Of a stretch of DNA of 64,000 nucleotides, positions 14,298-27,991 are shown piece after piece (position 1 is the stretch's first letter; the number at the start of each line of letters is the position of its first letter). Origin of the DNA: Anoplolepis gracilipes (taxonomy: Eukaryota; Arthropoda; Insecta; Hymenoptera; Formicidae); NCBI RefSeq assembly GCF_047496725.1, contig NC_132974.1, positions 2,797,501 through 2,861,500 of the forward strand, read 5' to 3'. Made by a program: the position numbers and the translations under genes. Below the pieces are notes generated by a model. That model was not told the DNA's origin, made no database searches, and saw only the letters and a list, made by a program, of their open reading frames with translations.

Positions 14298-14917
14298 TAT
14301 TCTTACGTTGGTTGTAAATTGTAATGTATATACGATGATTCCATTCTCGTTAGTAATTAATATCAAAACGAGATATAATTTTATTATCGATAGATTTCTC
14401 CGAAGTAACTAATAATGATGTAGCTTACAGGTCTTGAGGTAAAATTTTATTCACAGAGAGTTTATTTATTTAATTAATTAATCATTCTTGTTATTTCTGT
14501 TCCGGGCATTTGCGGCAGCAACAGCAAGGACATTCGTGACTGTCTGTTTACAATGCAACAGTCGCGTGACAGACGGTGCAACGAGAGGTGGCGATGCAAA
14601 ATGTGACACGCAGCCGCCGTTCTTTTGCGGAAGTCAACGGTATCGAGCTGATTTCAATCGTCCGACTCGAATGCTTTATCGTTAGATAATATGTCACGGC
14701 GAATGAAATTTAAACGATACTCCAAAGATTAATAAGACAGCATATACATTCGAATTGCACGTAATTTTCATCGTCACCATGGCAATGTTCCATTAATGTA
14801 ATGAACTGAGAATTAACAAAGATAAACATGATTAGATATTGATTGACAAACTCGCTCAAAGATGCATTAATGAAGCATAAGTTAATTAAAATATCGAAAC
14901 TTATTTTATATTACAAA

Positions 14918-14973
<56 letters not shown>

Positions 14974-17900
14974 ATTGAGACTGAATTGTTTTAGGATTAA
15001 CAATGTTTCCATGTATCATTTTCAATATCTCATCTTTTATTCTAATACATTTTTGTGATAAAAAGAATTATAATCAGCATTTCGGAGAACGCTATTTTAA
15101 TTTCACACGAAGAATTGAATAGTTTCGTTCTTGATAAAATAATTTTAAACGCTTGCGCATATCATATATATATATATATATATATATGAGCAAGCATTTA
15201 ATACATACATATTTAGGTTGGCTACCTGCCTGCGGTTTTTACTTATCGTGATCGCGATGTATGCAAGAATTTTTCTCTAGCCAGCGGACAATACGCGTTA
15301 CACCGGCGGCGATGGCCAATCAAGTATTATAATTCGTCGCTCGCCTCGAGGCGATGCATAACTTAATGCAAACAAGACCCTTAAGGATCCGGCCAGCAGC
15401 CCCTTTAAAAGTCACTGTTCACGCCTGTCACAATATTTTATGTACAAATGAACGTTTGAGCCTGCGGGGGTTACCTTTTGTGTCGCCATGTCGCTCGTAA
15501 TTTACGTCCTTTTAAATAGGGTGAACTCAGAGGAAGACGGTGTGCTAGGTTGTCTATGTAACCGTTAAAAAATCCACGGAAAATCGTTGAATAAGTTTAT
15601 CTCTTTTTCTTTGCGTTCTCCTTCTCCTGAAACTTGTCGCGGGTGTAAATCACATGTGACATTCCTTTCGTTCGTTTCGAGGGAGGATGGGAGCGAACTC
15701 GATCGAGTGAAAATGAGCTTGTCGGTGAGCATCCTTCGAGATCTTCGTTGAATTCAACCTTTTTCGAACAGGTCCTTTCGATTTTACAGGGGAGAAAGAA
15801 GGTGTTGCAACTTGACAGGGGTTGAGGATTACGCGGATAAACTTGCTGACGATTTAAAGAATGTAAGGGTGCTAAACTGGTGGTTGAGAATCATGGAATA
15901 TTCAGAATTATGATGCATCCGCGTTATATATTTTTGGATAGATAGTTCATTGTATGAATGGGATAGTTTATTGTGTGTATGGAATTTAACACATAAAATT
16001 TAAATGTGATTCTGCGCATTATATAACAATAGATCGTGATTTCTAAATTGATTTATTACATTACATACTTGTATATGTACATTATATATTTGTGTATATG
16101 TACGTATATACATACATGTATAAAACTAAAATATAATAATAATATATATTTAATATGTACCACACATATACATATATACACAGACTCGATATATTGATTT
16201 TATTAAGAAATAATTAAATTACGTGTTATTATAAAATTTCTAGCGCACTTCCAACGGAAAATACACACGACGCGCACATTATGTGCTCCGCAATGCACTC
16301 GGAACATTGCATTGCACTAATTTATTAAATTGTAGCCTCACGTTGTTTTAATAAAAAAAAGGAAAGAAAAAGAAAACAAATTGCATTTAATGAAACCTGG
16401 AATGGTAAAATGTGTCAGTTTGTGACTGCAATTAAGAAAAGCTCTTCGAACATGAAATAGTTGCAAAAACTGTGCAAAAAATTTATAATGGAGGACAAAC
16501 CTTTATTTCCGTAATCATAAATTTTTAAATATATATTATTATATAAATATATTATTATACTACACGTTCGTATGCTATGATTAAAGATCATATATTACTT
16601 TTATCTTTTTTATTATGTCATCCATATGATTTATGAATAATAAATGAGATTTTAATTGAAACACATATTTAAATAAATGATTAGTAAAATAAAAGGCAAT
16701 TAACATAATCTTGAGTAACCTGTAAGTATTTATTTAATATCAATATTTTCACGAGACAGTCATAATTTAATAAGTTGATTATTAATACCATATGTTTATA
16801 TTATATATTATGTTTTTATACAAACACAAGGAGAGAGTTAATAAAAAAATGAAAGAAGGTTTTGTATATGTATGTAATGTATATATGTACAGATATAAAG
16901 AAATTCATTATTTTATATAAAATATAACGATCTATACATTAATAATCTTTTATAAACAATGCGATAAATATAATACACAGTCGTTAATTATTCACGATTT
17001 TAAAATTATTCATTTGTAAACGCTCTATCATGTTTTGTTTGACTTGACTTGAATTTGGTTGACACCGAATTGGCTAATTGATTCAGTTAATTAAAAGTCT
17101 GACGCGCAATCAAGTTCCGAATATTATGGCTAAAATTCGCGCGAAATAATTTTCACGCCGCTGATACCGTGATCTTGTGTGCGAGTGTGTGTCGGTGAAT
17201 CCAGTAACGAGGGTCGGAAACAACCGAAATAAATTGTAATTACTATTGCTCTGACCGCAGACACGTGCTACGGCATGTTATCCCTTCGTTCTTAAAGATG
17301 CAATTAACCTTTTCGAAAAGAGCGGGTCGTAACGCTTGCGATTGTAAAAGGTATATTGCCACTGTTTTGGAATAAATATTTCGAAGCTGATGACGCTGAT
17401 GCACTTTCTTATCGTTATATTGATATAGCAATTTGATTGCGTCTTCTATCTTTTAATTAAAGAAGATAACATGTATATTTCTTTCGCAAAGCTTGACGTT
17501 ACGTGTTATAAATAATTAACTTGGTTCAAAGAACAGAATATTAAATCTAAAAAGAAAATTACGTTTTTATTAAAAAAGAAAGAATTATTATCTTTATAAC
17601 ATAAAAAAGACAATATATGTAATAATATTGCATAATTAAATAATAATGGACTTTTGTATAAAAACTTTTATAGATTTAATAAAAATTTAATAGAAGCAGG
17701 CTTATATAATTAATTATTTATTAACTATTAATTAACTATTAATTAATATATTTCATCTATTTACATGCACTTTCGAATCCGGAATTAATTTAATCTCATA
17801 AATTTAATCAGCATAATATTATCTGTCAGTTAAAATGCGAATATCGTAATTAAATAAAGAATATTTTTATACTATCAGAATCTTTTGAAAATAAAAAATG

Positions 17901-19489
17901 CGTTTAAAATAATAAAATACAGAGTAGTATAATCGTATCAACATTATTTGAAATTGATGCACAAAAATGAATCGTTTAGTTTCAGTGGCGTTGTAAAAGT
18001 AAAATTTAAGAGAAGTCGATACGTAAGTTTTTTTCTCACGTCAATGAGTTCGACTTTTTGTACCTTGTTAAAGCGGTAGCATACGTGATAAAAGGTAGGG
18101 AGAGAAAGAGAGAGAGAGCTGTCAGCACAGCACGTGGTATCGAATCGAATCCTGTAAATTATCGTCGCATCTCCCCTTTTTGCTATATCTGCAGTATTTT
18201 TGATCGCTCGTATATACAGGATTCGCGCAACAGGTCGTCTGGACCGTTATCGGGAATCACGCAACTGAAATTATACTTGAGATATCCAACCAAATAAAAC
18301 TGGTTCCCTTCGCGGGAGAGTTTTATGAAAGGAACATTATAAGATCAAAGAGAAGGAACAATTATTTTGAATCGTTTACCATCACTTTTATCACTTTCTA
18401 TCACTTTCATTTATAGCGTTCCATATTTGTTATTAATTCCATTTCACACTTGTATTTGAATGAGCAGAGAATTAACATGCGAATCTAAAGAATGCATATC
18501 TCTAATACATTATTAAGTTATTTTATTCGCTGCATCTTAAATGTAGCTAAAATAGGAAGACAAAAAAAAAAGGGAAAAAAAGAAAGAGTATAAAATATGT
18601 CGAGTAAAACTTTTTTAACTTTAATTTTTTTAGAAAATAATTATTTTACACAATGTAAAGAGTACATACAAAACAGTTTTTGCAACTCATATTTATTAAT
18701 TTGCTATATATTGCAAAATATATGCAGTAATGTATGCTCCTCTTTTTTTAAATTTTATATTAAAAAGAGTATTATAATAGCAACTTTGTCGATTGCGAGG
18801 AAAGAAAAGCAGCTGGTGCTGTATTCGGCGAGAATCAACGTATAACAGGGTACTTTCACCAGCTAATGAGATGTGTAACCAGTGACACACTCATTTTAAT
18901 CTAAGTTTAAAGATGGCAAAGACATCTCTCTCTCTCTCTCTCTCTCTCCTACACGTGCATTGATCTTATAGAACGATTATTAATTAAACAAATCACACGT
19001 ATTTTCGCTGCGGCATTTCGTTGCACCTTAGAGAGGAACATGATCTGTGATCTTGATATAATTAATTTATCGGCTGTTTCTTGGGAAATTTCACAAATTT
19101 CTTCACAAATTTCAAATAGGGGAATGTATACATTTCTAAAGCATATACTATTTTTACAAATATCGTGGTTTTTAAGTAAAAATAAATAATGATTTTAATG
19201 GTGTTTGTCAAATAATATAGAAAATTCTATTTTATAAAAGTAAAATATTTTATCCAATAACGTGACTTTTCGATAAAATTATGTTTTGATATGTCAATAT
19301 AATGATACAAGTGATTTTTAATATAAAAGCAACATATATTGACAAATATTTCAATATAAAATTCTCTTTTTTCGTTATATCTATTATATTTCAATACTAT
19401 TGAGCATGAATTCAGCAAGCATAACGAAAGAGCATAAATTTTAGTCGAATCTGCATCGTGATTCTGAGAAATTGTATTCATATATTACA
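12641..19489. other. Mostly AT-rich non-coding stretch
   Basis: A balanced, less repetitive block lies at about 15215-15860. The open frame at 13602-14033 (143 codons) begins without supporting context and matches nothing I know. It also overlaps another frame (13852-14067), so I do not call it. (TC)n and (TA)n tracts are listed separately. Confidence 0.55.
14920..14972. repeat. (TC)n microsatellite
   Basis: About 26 exact TC units. Similar shorter tracts occur at 18923-18948 and 26607-26638. Confidence 0.9.
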
Positions 19490-20162
19490 TTGCAATGAAA
19501 GTCACATAATTACGAATTATGACTACAAAAAAGAAACACGCAAAACTGGTGAAAGAAAAAGAGAGAAAGAAAAAAAAGAAATATATGTATTAAATGATAC
19601 ATCTTGAATGATATCTTAACTTGTGAATGAATATTTGCTTCAATAATAAATAATTGTAATTAAAATATTTTAATTTATATTATATACTAAAATTCAGATA
19701 GATAAATAATAATAGATTTTATGAATATGCAAATATGCATATATGTATATGTACACATATATGTATATGTACATATATATTATATTGTCGAAAAAAATTT
19801 TCATGTGTATGAAATAGGATTGATGTAATACGAGAAAAAAAATTTTCTTCTAAAAATAAGAAAAGAATTATCGTGACGAATAATACAACAAAAGATATCT
19901 ACTGCTAATAGTTAGGTCAATAGTTAAGTCAATGTAAGTTTCTTTTTTTATAATTCTGTGAAGAAAAAACGTAGCATATAAATCACTTATATCTAATTAC
20001 GAAGAGAAATGAGCAATAAGACATAATTAATTATCACTAATAATTCATTTTTTACGCAACATTATGACTACAAAAAGGAAACAACTCTGATGAAAGAAAA
20101 AAAAAGAAATTTACGTATTGAATGATTACATCATACTGAATGATACACATACACATATATAT

Positions 20163-20213
<51 letters not shown>

Positions 20214-21550
20214 TGTTGTGTGTGCGTGTGCGTGTGTGTTTATTAATGAGAAGTAAATAGAAAAGAAAGTCTATATAATAACGGTACTCGAGGATTCTTC
20301 TGAACGCGCGATATGTCATCGTGGCTGATTTTTTATTATAACAACGTGAGATTAATGTGGCGGCAATTGAAGCGAGACAGAGCGGCGTGAATGCGATGTT
20401 TGGTAATGAAGGTAATAAATGAAGGAAGCCAGAGCAAGGAAAGGGCAGGTGTGAGCGCGTGCCCCGTGATAAGGTGGATTCTTAAGAGCTACCAGCAAGA
20501 AAGGAGCGTCGTCAGCGTCCGCCTCTTACATACATGCGTCGTGCAGAAGCACTACGTGCGTGTTCCGTTCTTTGTTTTACAACCACAAGTTGACTCTCAT
20601 TACATGTATGTATGTACGTCTTTTGCGAAAAATTTTAGCATAACAATGTCCTATAAAATTAAATCAATTGTAGGTTGTGAAATTGCGCACGTTGCTGGTC
20701 TCGATGTTCATATCACAAATCATAATCTTATCTTATCTTTCGTATTTTAGTTTTACAAATAAATTAGGATTACAGATTGTTATAAAAATTAAAAAGGTTA
20801 ATAAAGTTTGTTAAACGTTTTCTAATTTATTACGCAAAGAAGAAATCAAAATTAATGATCGGAACCTTCTACTGCTAAGAAATAATGAGGTGCATATTCC
20901 TCTACAATTTCCTCATAAAGTGGCTCTAGATTCCTTGATAATTTAAATGTTTTTCACATCATTAATTGTCACTATAATGATGGTTTTTAACGAACATGTT
21001 TACATGTGTGAATCATATATTTATTCGTGTATATATTAAATACATCTGCCTATAATTATATAATTTAAATGTTTATTATCTAACTTTATGATGATTGTGC
21101 TATCCCAAATTTAATAATAAAACATTTTTTCAATAAAATATTTATCTGTTTTGAATATATAAAGTTGGATAATAAACATTTAAATTATATAATTATACGC
21201 AGATGTGTTTAATATATACACGAATAAATATATGATTCACACATGTGAACATGTTCGTTAAAAACCGTCATTATAGTGACAATTAATTATGTGTTATTGC
21301 CCATTTCTCTTCGTAATTAGATGCAAGTGATTTATATGCTATACTTTTTCCTCACAGAATTAAAAAAAAAAACTTATATTGACTTAACTATTGATCTAAC
21401 TGTCAGCAGTAGATATTTTTAGTTGTATTGCTCGTCACGATAATTTTTTTCTTATTTTTAGAAGAAAATTTTTTCTCTTATTTTAAAAAATTTTATTTTT
21501 CGTATTACATTAACTCCATTTCATCCACAAAATGTTCCTCAACAACCTTC
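19490..21550. repeat. Nested inverted and direct repeat complex
   Basis: The segment at about 19802-20045 reappears inverted at about 21276-21525 with roughly 85% identity by eye. Both contain tcacgataatt-type and cttcgtaattag-type words in opposite orientation. A direct copy of 19513-19610 (tatgactacaaaaa...) lies at about 20055-20150. Between the outer arms is a separate 127-bp-armed hairpin (20961-21287) and a (TA)n/(CA)n tract at 20150-20240. It has no transposase-like frame. It looks like a transposon with long terminal inverted repeats, or two copies of one family inserted in opposite orientation. Confidence 0.6.
20961..21287. repeat. Hairpin with 127-bp arms
   Basis: The left arm 20961-21087 starts attaattgtcactataatg. 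It is the near-complement of the right arm 21161-21287, with only scattered mismatches and a loop of about 73 bases. It is probably a foldback MITE, or the two ends of a larger element, inside the 19490-21550 complex. Confidence 0.7.
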
Positions 21551-22106
21551 TGTAAAAAGGGGCGAATTACAGGCATCACGCGTCGCGAACAAAGTCCACT
21601 CGAGAATCGACACACACAGTATACGCGCGATTTATTAAATTATACAGATCGAACGCGATGCACGCGCGAGATAATGGCTGTGTGAGATTATGTTGCTTCC
21701 CATTTCCTTCCTTCTCCGTTTATTCCGATGCGCGGTCTCCCTTTGGCGTGGGCAAGTCTTGGCTGTCTCCTCATCCCCCGTCTGTCAGTGAGATGAACGT
21801 TATCGGGATACGATCGACAAAAGAATCGTTCTACCTTGCGATTTTACGCTTCGATTTCACGAAACAGACGGCGGAAGTTAATTATCAGCCGGCTTTCATA
21901 TTGAGACTCGCCCCCCAAATCAGGATTGGCGAGCGTTTCAATCTGCACATGCACCCAAATCTCATCATGCACATTATTTTTAGTTAAATACGCGCAGCAT
22001 AATTAATATTTGACATCATTGATTTTATTTCAAAATAAAGATATTTAAACATTGCAATCAAAATTAAAAACATTTTTAAACTTTATCATGTTTTAATTTT
22101 ATAAAC
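21551..22106. other. Balanced-composition block without recognised gene
   Basis: Moderately CpG-rich sequence with overlapping frames (21428-21685, 21658-21987) that show no domain. It directly precedes the hAT-type MITE. Confidence 0.4.
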
Positions 22107-22114
22107 GTTTTAAC

Positions 22115-22274
22115 CAGTGGCGTAGCCAGACTTCGATTTTGGGGGGGGGGGGGGTTAAAAATATTTCTATGGCTGGAATTCATAGACTTTTCTCAAGAAA
22201 AGTCACTGAGACTTGAAATCTTTGGGCTCGAGCCCCTGTAGCCCTCTCCCCTCCCCCGTCTAGCTACGCCACTG
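22115..22274. mobile_element. hAT-type MITE, 160 bp, with internal G14 tract
   Basis: Termini are CAGTGGCGTAGCCAGA and, inverted, CAGTGGCGTAGCTAGA. The flanking sequence GTTTTAAC occurs exactly at 22107-22114 and 22275-22282. An 8-bp duplication with CAG-starting ends is the signature of hAT transposons. There is no reading frame, so it is non-autonomous. A run of 14 G lies at 22141-22154. Confidence 0.85.
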
Positions 22275-22282
22275 GTTTTAAC

Positions 22283-25200
22283 TTTATTTTATTTCCTGGA
22301 AGAAGAGCAGATTATATTTCGTTGTCGAGTCACTCGTTGAGAGGTTTCGAGAATTAAGAGCTAAGCTCGGGCGAGATTAAAATCTGCAGCGCGAATACAG
22401 GAATAATTGCACGCAAAGCGGTTTCGGTTCTTCGACATCATTTGACATCTTAGGATTTTTCGACGCGTATTATAGTATTTAGGCGATGAACTCAAAGATA
22501 TAACCGAGATTTATGCACTTTTCAGTCGTCGCTTACAACTTCTTGAACGTAGTGGACTGCTGTTGGTAACTGACGATGCAGATCCTTAATCACACCTTTG
22601 CCTGCCATGTTTCGCGAATAATGCAAGAATTAACCGTGGATGATTACAGAGATCCTGCAGCTTTCGCGTGTCAATCTTATATTTTAAACCGTATTTATTA
22701 TCTTCCGTAATTTGCGCGTAATAATGATGCAGACAAGATTTTACAGCGTATATAGTCGCGTAGGTACGAGCATACATAGTAATAAATATCAGAAAAAATT
22801 ATATTCCTATAATTGAGATAACAAATATAAATAACAAAATTAATAGTTTGTTGTCAATATATTATTCGCAATCAATCTTTATTAGACCCAACTAAATAAA
22901 ATAAAATTAATATAAAATTGTATTTTTAAAATTTTAAAACTTTTATAAATTTTCAAAAAATTTTACAGATATTTACATATGTGGTACATATATTTAATTA
23001 AATTATTTATACAATTAGTATACAGAGAATAAAATGCAACATATGCAAGATGCATTCTAAATTTATTTAGTCACAAAGTAAATGAATATAAATACACATA
23101 TATTTACTTACATACAAATAAATAACATTGATTTATTTATTTTATTATTTTGATAATAAACAATGTTCAAGCTCACCGAATTATTAATGACGATAAAATT
23201 TTTCTGATGTCTCATGTATCTCATTACCAAGAATGTCAGAAAATTGGCAGGTATAATCATGAAAGAAGAAATGGCACGACGTATATGTCAATTTATGCCA
23301 ACGATAGGGAAGAGTGCATAATAAGTTCTTATTCGCTGTACTGATCGTTTGAACCGCACGTAAATAATCCGAAAACATTTAAAGAGATACCTGCCTGGAT
23401 CTTTTTTAGTTTCCTTCTTCTTTGATCAGAGCCCTGCGACGGCGCGCGGCCTTCTACAGGTGTTCCCTATCGATGTATCACTATATACATATTTAATGCC
23501 GCGTGGATTTTGCACGCGCCTCGGATTGGAGCGCGTAATTTATTCGATGCTGCATGCCTGCCGCTGAAAACCGTTTCGGCAGGTCCTTGCCCTCTTAGAG
23601 AGGGCTGCGGCTGTTGTTGTGAGTAAATCGACCAGTGTGAGGAATTATTGAACTAGCAACTGCTTTGAAAATTCGAGCCCTTAAATTTTAATTACGTACA
23701 TACATGATATTGAAAAAAAAGACCTAATTATATTTGATATTTAATATTTGATGTCTTACACAAGCTTTATAATTATTGCGTTAATGTTCTGAAAATATTT
23801 TTAAAAAAATCATTATTCCATAAAATTTCTAAAAAATTGATTTTTATAACAAATTTTTATTTATAATATGATCTCTAATAGAATTTTTATTTTATTTTTA
23901 AATTAAATCTTTTGGCATTTTATTTTTGTAAAATTTGACGTAAGATATTTGTATAATTTTGCTTTGAAAAGATCAACTTTAGCTTAGAGAAAAATTCTGT
24001 ATTTTATATAATTTAAAAATGAGTTATATATACATTTTTCAAAGAGCATTGTTGTGTTTATTTTGATATTAATTCTTATGCTAATTATATTTGTGAAATC
24101 GACACCTGAAATTTTGCATGTGATAATTGTTAAAAGTTAATAAAATATTAGTATTAGTAAATCGGTCGCGTCGAAAAAATCGGTGCATCGCTTTTGCTTT
24201 CAAACGATAAGTGAAATGTATATGATACTTGATAACTAAACGAGATTTGTTAAATTATCGAAGGTATTTGGCATGTTTGGCATAAAACAAATTAGAAAAA
24301 AATAGAGTGCTTCAAATGGGAAAGAAAATTGACGACACTTGCCAAACGAATTATGATATATAAAACAAATTTTATCTATAAAGTCAAAATGTGGATACTC
24401 TTAAGTGGAAATAAAATTGCGACCGTATGACAAAACCAAATTAAAAAGTTAATTAGATATTAGCCAACAAAATTGTTATCATTTTTCAACCAGGTGACAT
24501 CAAAATAATCTTATGCGTTTCGTGAAAAGATATTCTGTCATTCTCTATCGTTCTTCTCTCACTTTGCTGCGAGGTAAGATATGTCTTAATTTATTTGCGC
24601 TCGTAAAAATTCTGCAGATGTCACATAAAACCTTGTTAATTGCAGTCAGAATTAACTAACCCTGTTAAAAGTACACTAGAATCCATTAAGGGTGTTGATA
24701 ATGCCGTCTTATATTCGTTTAGTGAAATTTAAAGAAAAAAAGATAAAGAAAAAAGAAAGAAAGATCATGGAGAATGGAGGAAAAAAAGAGCAAGAGGAAA
24801 AATAAAGAATGAAAGGAAAGAGAGGAATGGGAATTGTGACACTTGGAAAGGATCACTTATCAAGCGGCACCGCGGCTGCAAGCAGAAAATTTCTCGCATA
24901 AGTATACATGTATCAGTTTAATTATCACCGCAAAACGTCCTGCTTAATTATCGTGTTGTGCTTCCTTTAAATTACGAACGGCAGGTGCGCAGCAGCGGCG
25001 GTAGGTGCGTTCTTAACGGTAGCCGTTTTCTCAACATTTAGAAATCTTCGTGATAGAGCGAATTCATTAAAGTTTGCGGATAATAACGCCTGATAAATTA
25101 TGTGTCCTTTTCGTTCTTCACGCGACCAGGAATCCGGATGAAGGTTGGAGGCGCGCTATCACGGATAATTGCACACTCTGATACAATTTATTAACTTATA

Positions 25201-25459
25201 ACGCATCTCGCACAAATAAATCAACTTCTTTTCACTTTACAAAAGCAAAATTAATTATAATATAGCGTTACATCACATTACATTAGCTTTACACATTCTT
25301 ATTCTTCATAAATAATGTGTAAATATTTTAATAACTTGTGAGAAGTTTATTATTTACATACACAGCATACACTATATTTTACTTTATTTTTTTATGAGAT
25401 TTACAAAAATATTGCTCCAATAAAGAGATTTACATTAAGAATAATGCACATATAATAGC

Positions 25460-25518
<59 letters not shown>

Positions 25519-26603
25519 CAATGTATAATAATTCCTACAACTTATAGAAATATTACGCACGATGTTGGATTGACATTTTTATAAAATTCTGCATTACATA
25601 TTAATGTAAAACAAATTAAATATATGTAATGTTTCCTATTATAAAAATGTACATTATATATTAACAGAAAAAATAAGTTTTCTACAATGTTATTTCATAA
25701 CTCAAATCATTCTGATTCAAAGTAGATAAAGAAATAAAAACGTATGATGCCAAGGAAAAAAAATGAGATGCAGTTAGTTCTAGCGATTTGTTTGGAATGA
25801 TTTATTACCATCACAAGGGCCAATCAGATTACTAGATTTGTACTCTATATTATATGAATAGGAATGGTGATCCTAAACGTATCACTAGACGATAGTGGAT
25901 CGAATCTTCTTTTATTCGTGAGACGTTTTCGCCCGACTGCTTCGAAATTTGCATGAAAAGCATTGTGTTTCGAGGAAAATTTCTTTTTATACTGAGCAAA
26001 AGAGTGAACATAATAGGCATTTAATCTTGGAAAAAAAACATAGTGTGAATAGTGTCTCTCAAAAAATAATATGCAATTTGAATGATACTTTTAAATTAAG
26101 CTATATATATATATGAGAAATATTCTGTAACCTAATTTATAATTTATTTTATTATTAGAATTCGTACTATATATCTCAATTGTACACATTTTTTGTATGA
26201 ATAAAATATGTGAAAAAGAATAATTCACAATTAATCTTTTTGATAATTTATAAACGATTATACATTAGATAGACGTTTTTTATTATTTGAATTTTAAATT
26301 TTATTATTACTTTTATATTAGATAGATGTTTTAAGCTACGCTTATCTCTTTCTATATTTTAAAGAAATTAATTTTTGCTTTATCTAAAACATTTAAGGAG
26401 AATGTTTGAAAATCTACATTAAACACAACTGTGCAAGATTTAATCTATTTTTTTCACGGTTATCAGATCTTATCTTTATGCTGTTAACAATAGCACATTT
26501 TTGAATCGGACAGTTTACAATACATCTCGTTAAGCATGGAAATTTAAATTATTCACAAAAGGATATTAATAAGTTTCTCTCTTTTTTTTCTTTCTCTTTT
26601 TCT

Positions 26604-26642
<39 letters not shown>

Positions 26643-27955
26643 GTTAATATTTTTTTAATAAGTAAAATATTCTGATTAATCTGCCAATCGATGCATTAGT
26701 GAATCTAAAATCAAATAAAGAAATGTCGATGATATAATAAGGTTACACAACACAAATGAAAAAAAATAGAATTTTCTTACTCTTCTCAGTTGATATAAAT
26801 TTATAAATAATTATGTTGCATGTACGCTTACTATGAATAATTTCTAATAATGAAAGATACGGGTTTACGGGACGTACCTGTAACGTCTCTGGGGATACTG
26901 ATGTACTATTCCATATTTGTTGTAATAACAGATCGGAGCGTGACGGTTTTGTTTTCTCGTGGGGGACGAATTAATCGTTCGCATAATCGTAATCGTCGCG
27001 CGTTGTGTTTTATGTTATACTCTATAAAAGCCCGACGGAATATTCATGCTCGTGGGATGCGTTTATCGTCAGATCATATCTCGACTATGACACATTGCAA
27101 TGTTTATCAAACTTCAGTCTCTTACAAAATTTTTAATATACAATTTCTTACTGAATGATATTAAAGTATGCAAAAATTAATAAACGCATATAATGTTCGA
27201 TAATTACTCGCAAAAGCAGCGTTTATAATATTCATAATATTATAAAATAAATGAGTAGCAAAACGGTTGATATCTTAATCATGACAAAATTATTAAATAA
27301 AAGTGATAAAAAATGCAAAATGTGCGATATATATTTTAATATATGAATAATAATAAAAGAAGTAAATATTATAACAAAAGTAAAAAATTACAAAAATTGA
27401 TTAAACATAAATAATTTAAAGTCAATATACACACATACACACATTTAAAAACAATTCCTAGAAGCTTTAACGATTTAATGCAATTATAGATGATAAGACA
27501 GAATAATAATGTATTAGACTTTATGATTACATTTATCAATTTAACTTTTTTGTCATTTAAAAGATTCAATTGATTATATTCGGTTTACGGCTTTTTCTAG
27601 TTGAAATCGATCAAAGTAACATGGAAGAGACACGCGAGACACCCGTAGTTCACGGTGGAATCATAGAATTAATGTCATTGAAATATTTATGAATGCTTCG
27701 TGATCGTATTTCGGATTGGGGTTCGATTCTTCGAAACTGTGTCTTTATACTCATTTTTTATCATAAAAGCATTGTAACTATATATTAATGTGGAAAAAAC
27801 TGTTTAAATATTTGATGTAAAAATTAACATTTTTTAATATAAAGTTTTATTAAACAATATATATTTTGTACATAAGAGGCGAGCAGAAATATTAAAAATC
27901 AGCGCACTCGTGTAATCTTGAAACATGAAATTAACAGTATTGCAAAACAGAGAGG

Positions 27956-27991
<36 letters not shown>

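Noticed and set aside
27700..27745. Possible tRNA B-box (ggttcgattct)
   Set aside because: No matching A-box or cloverleaf pairing at the right distance.
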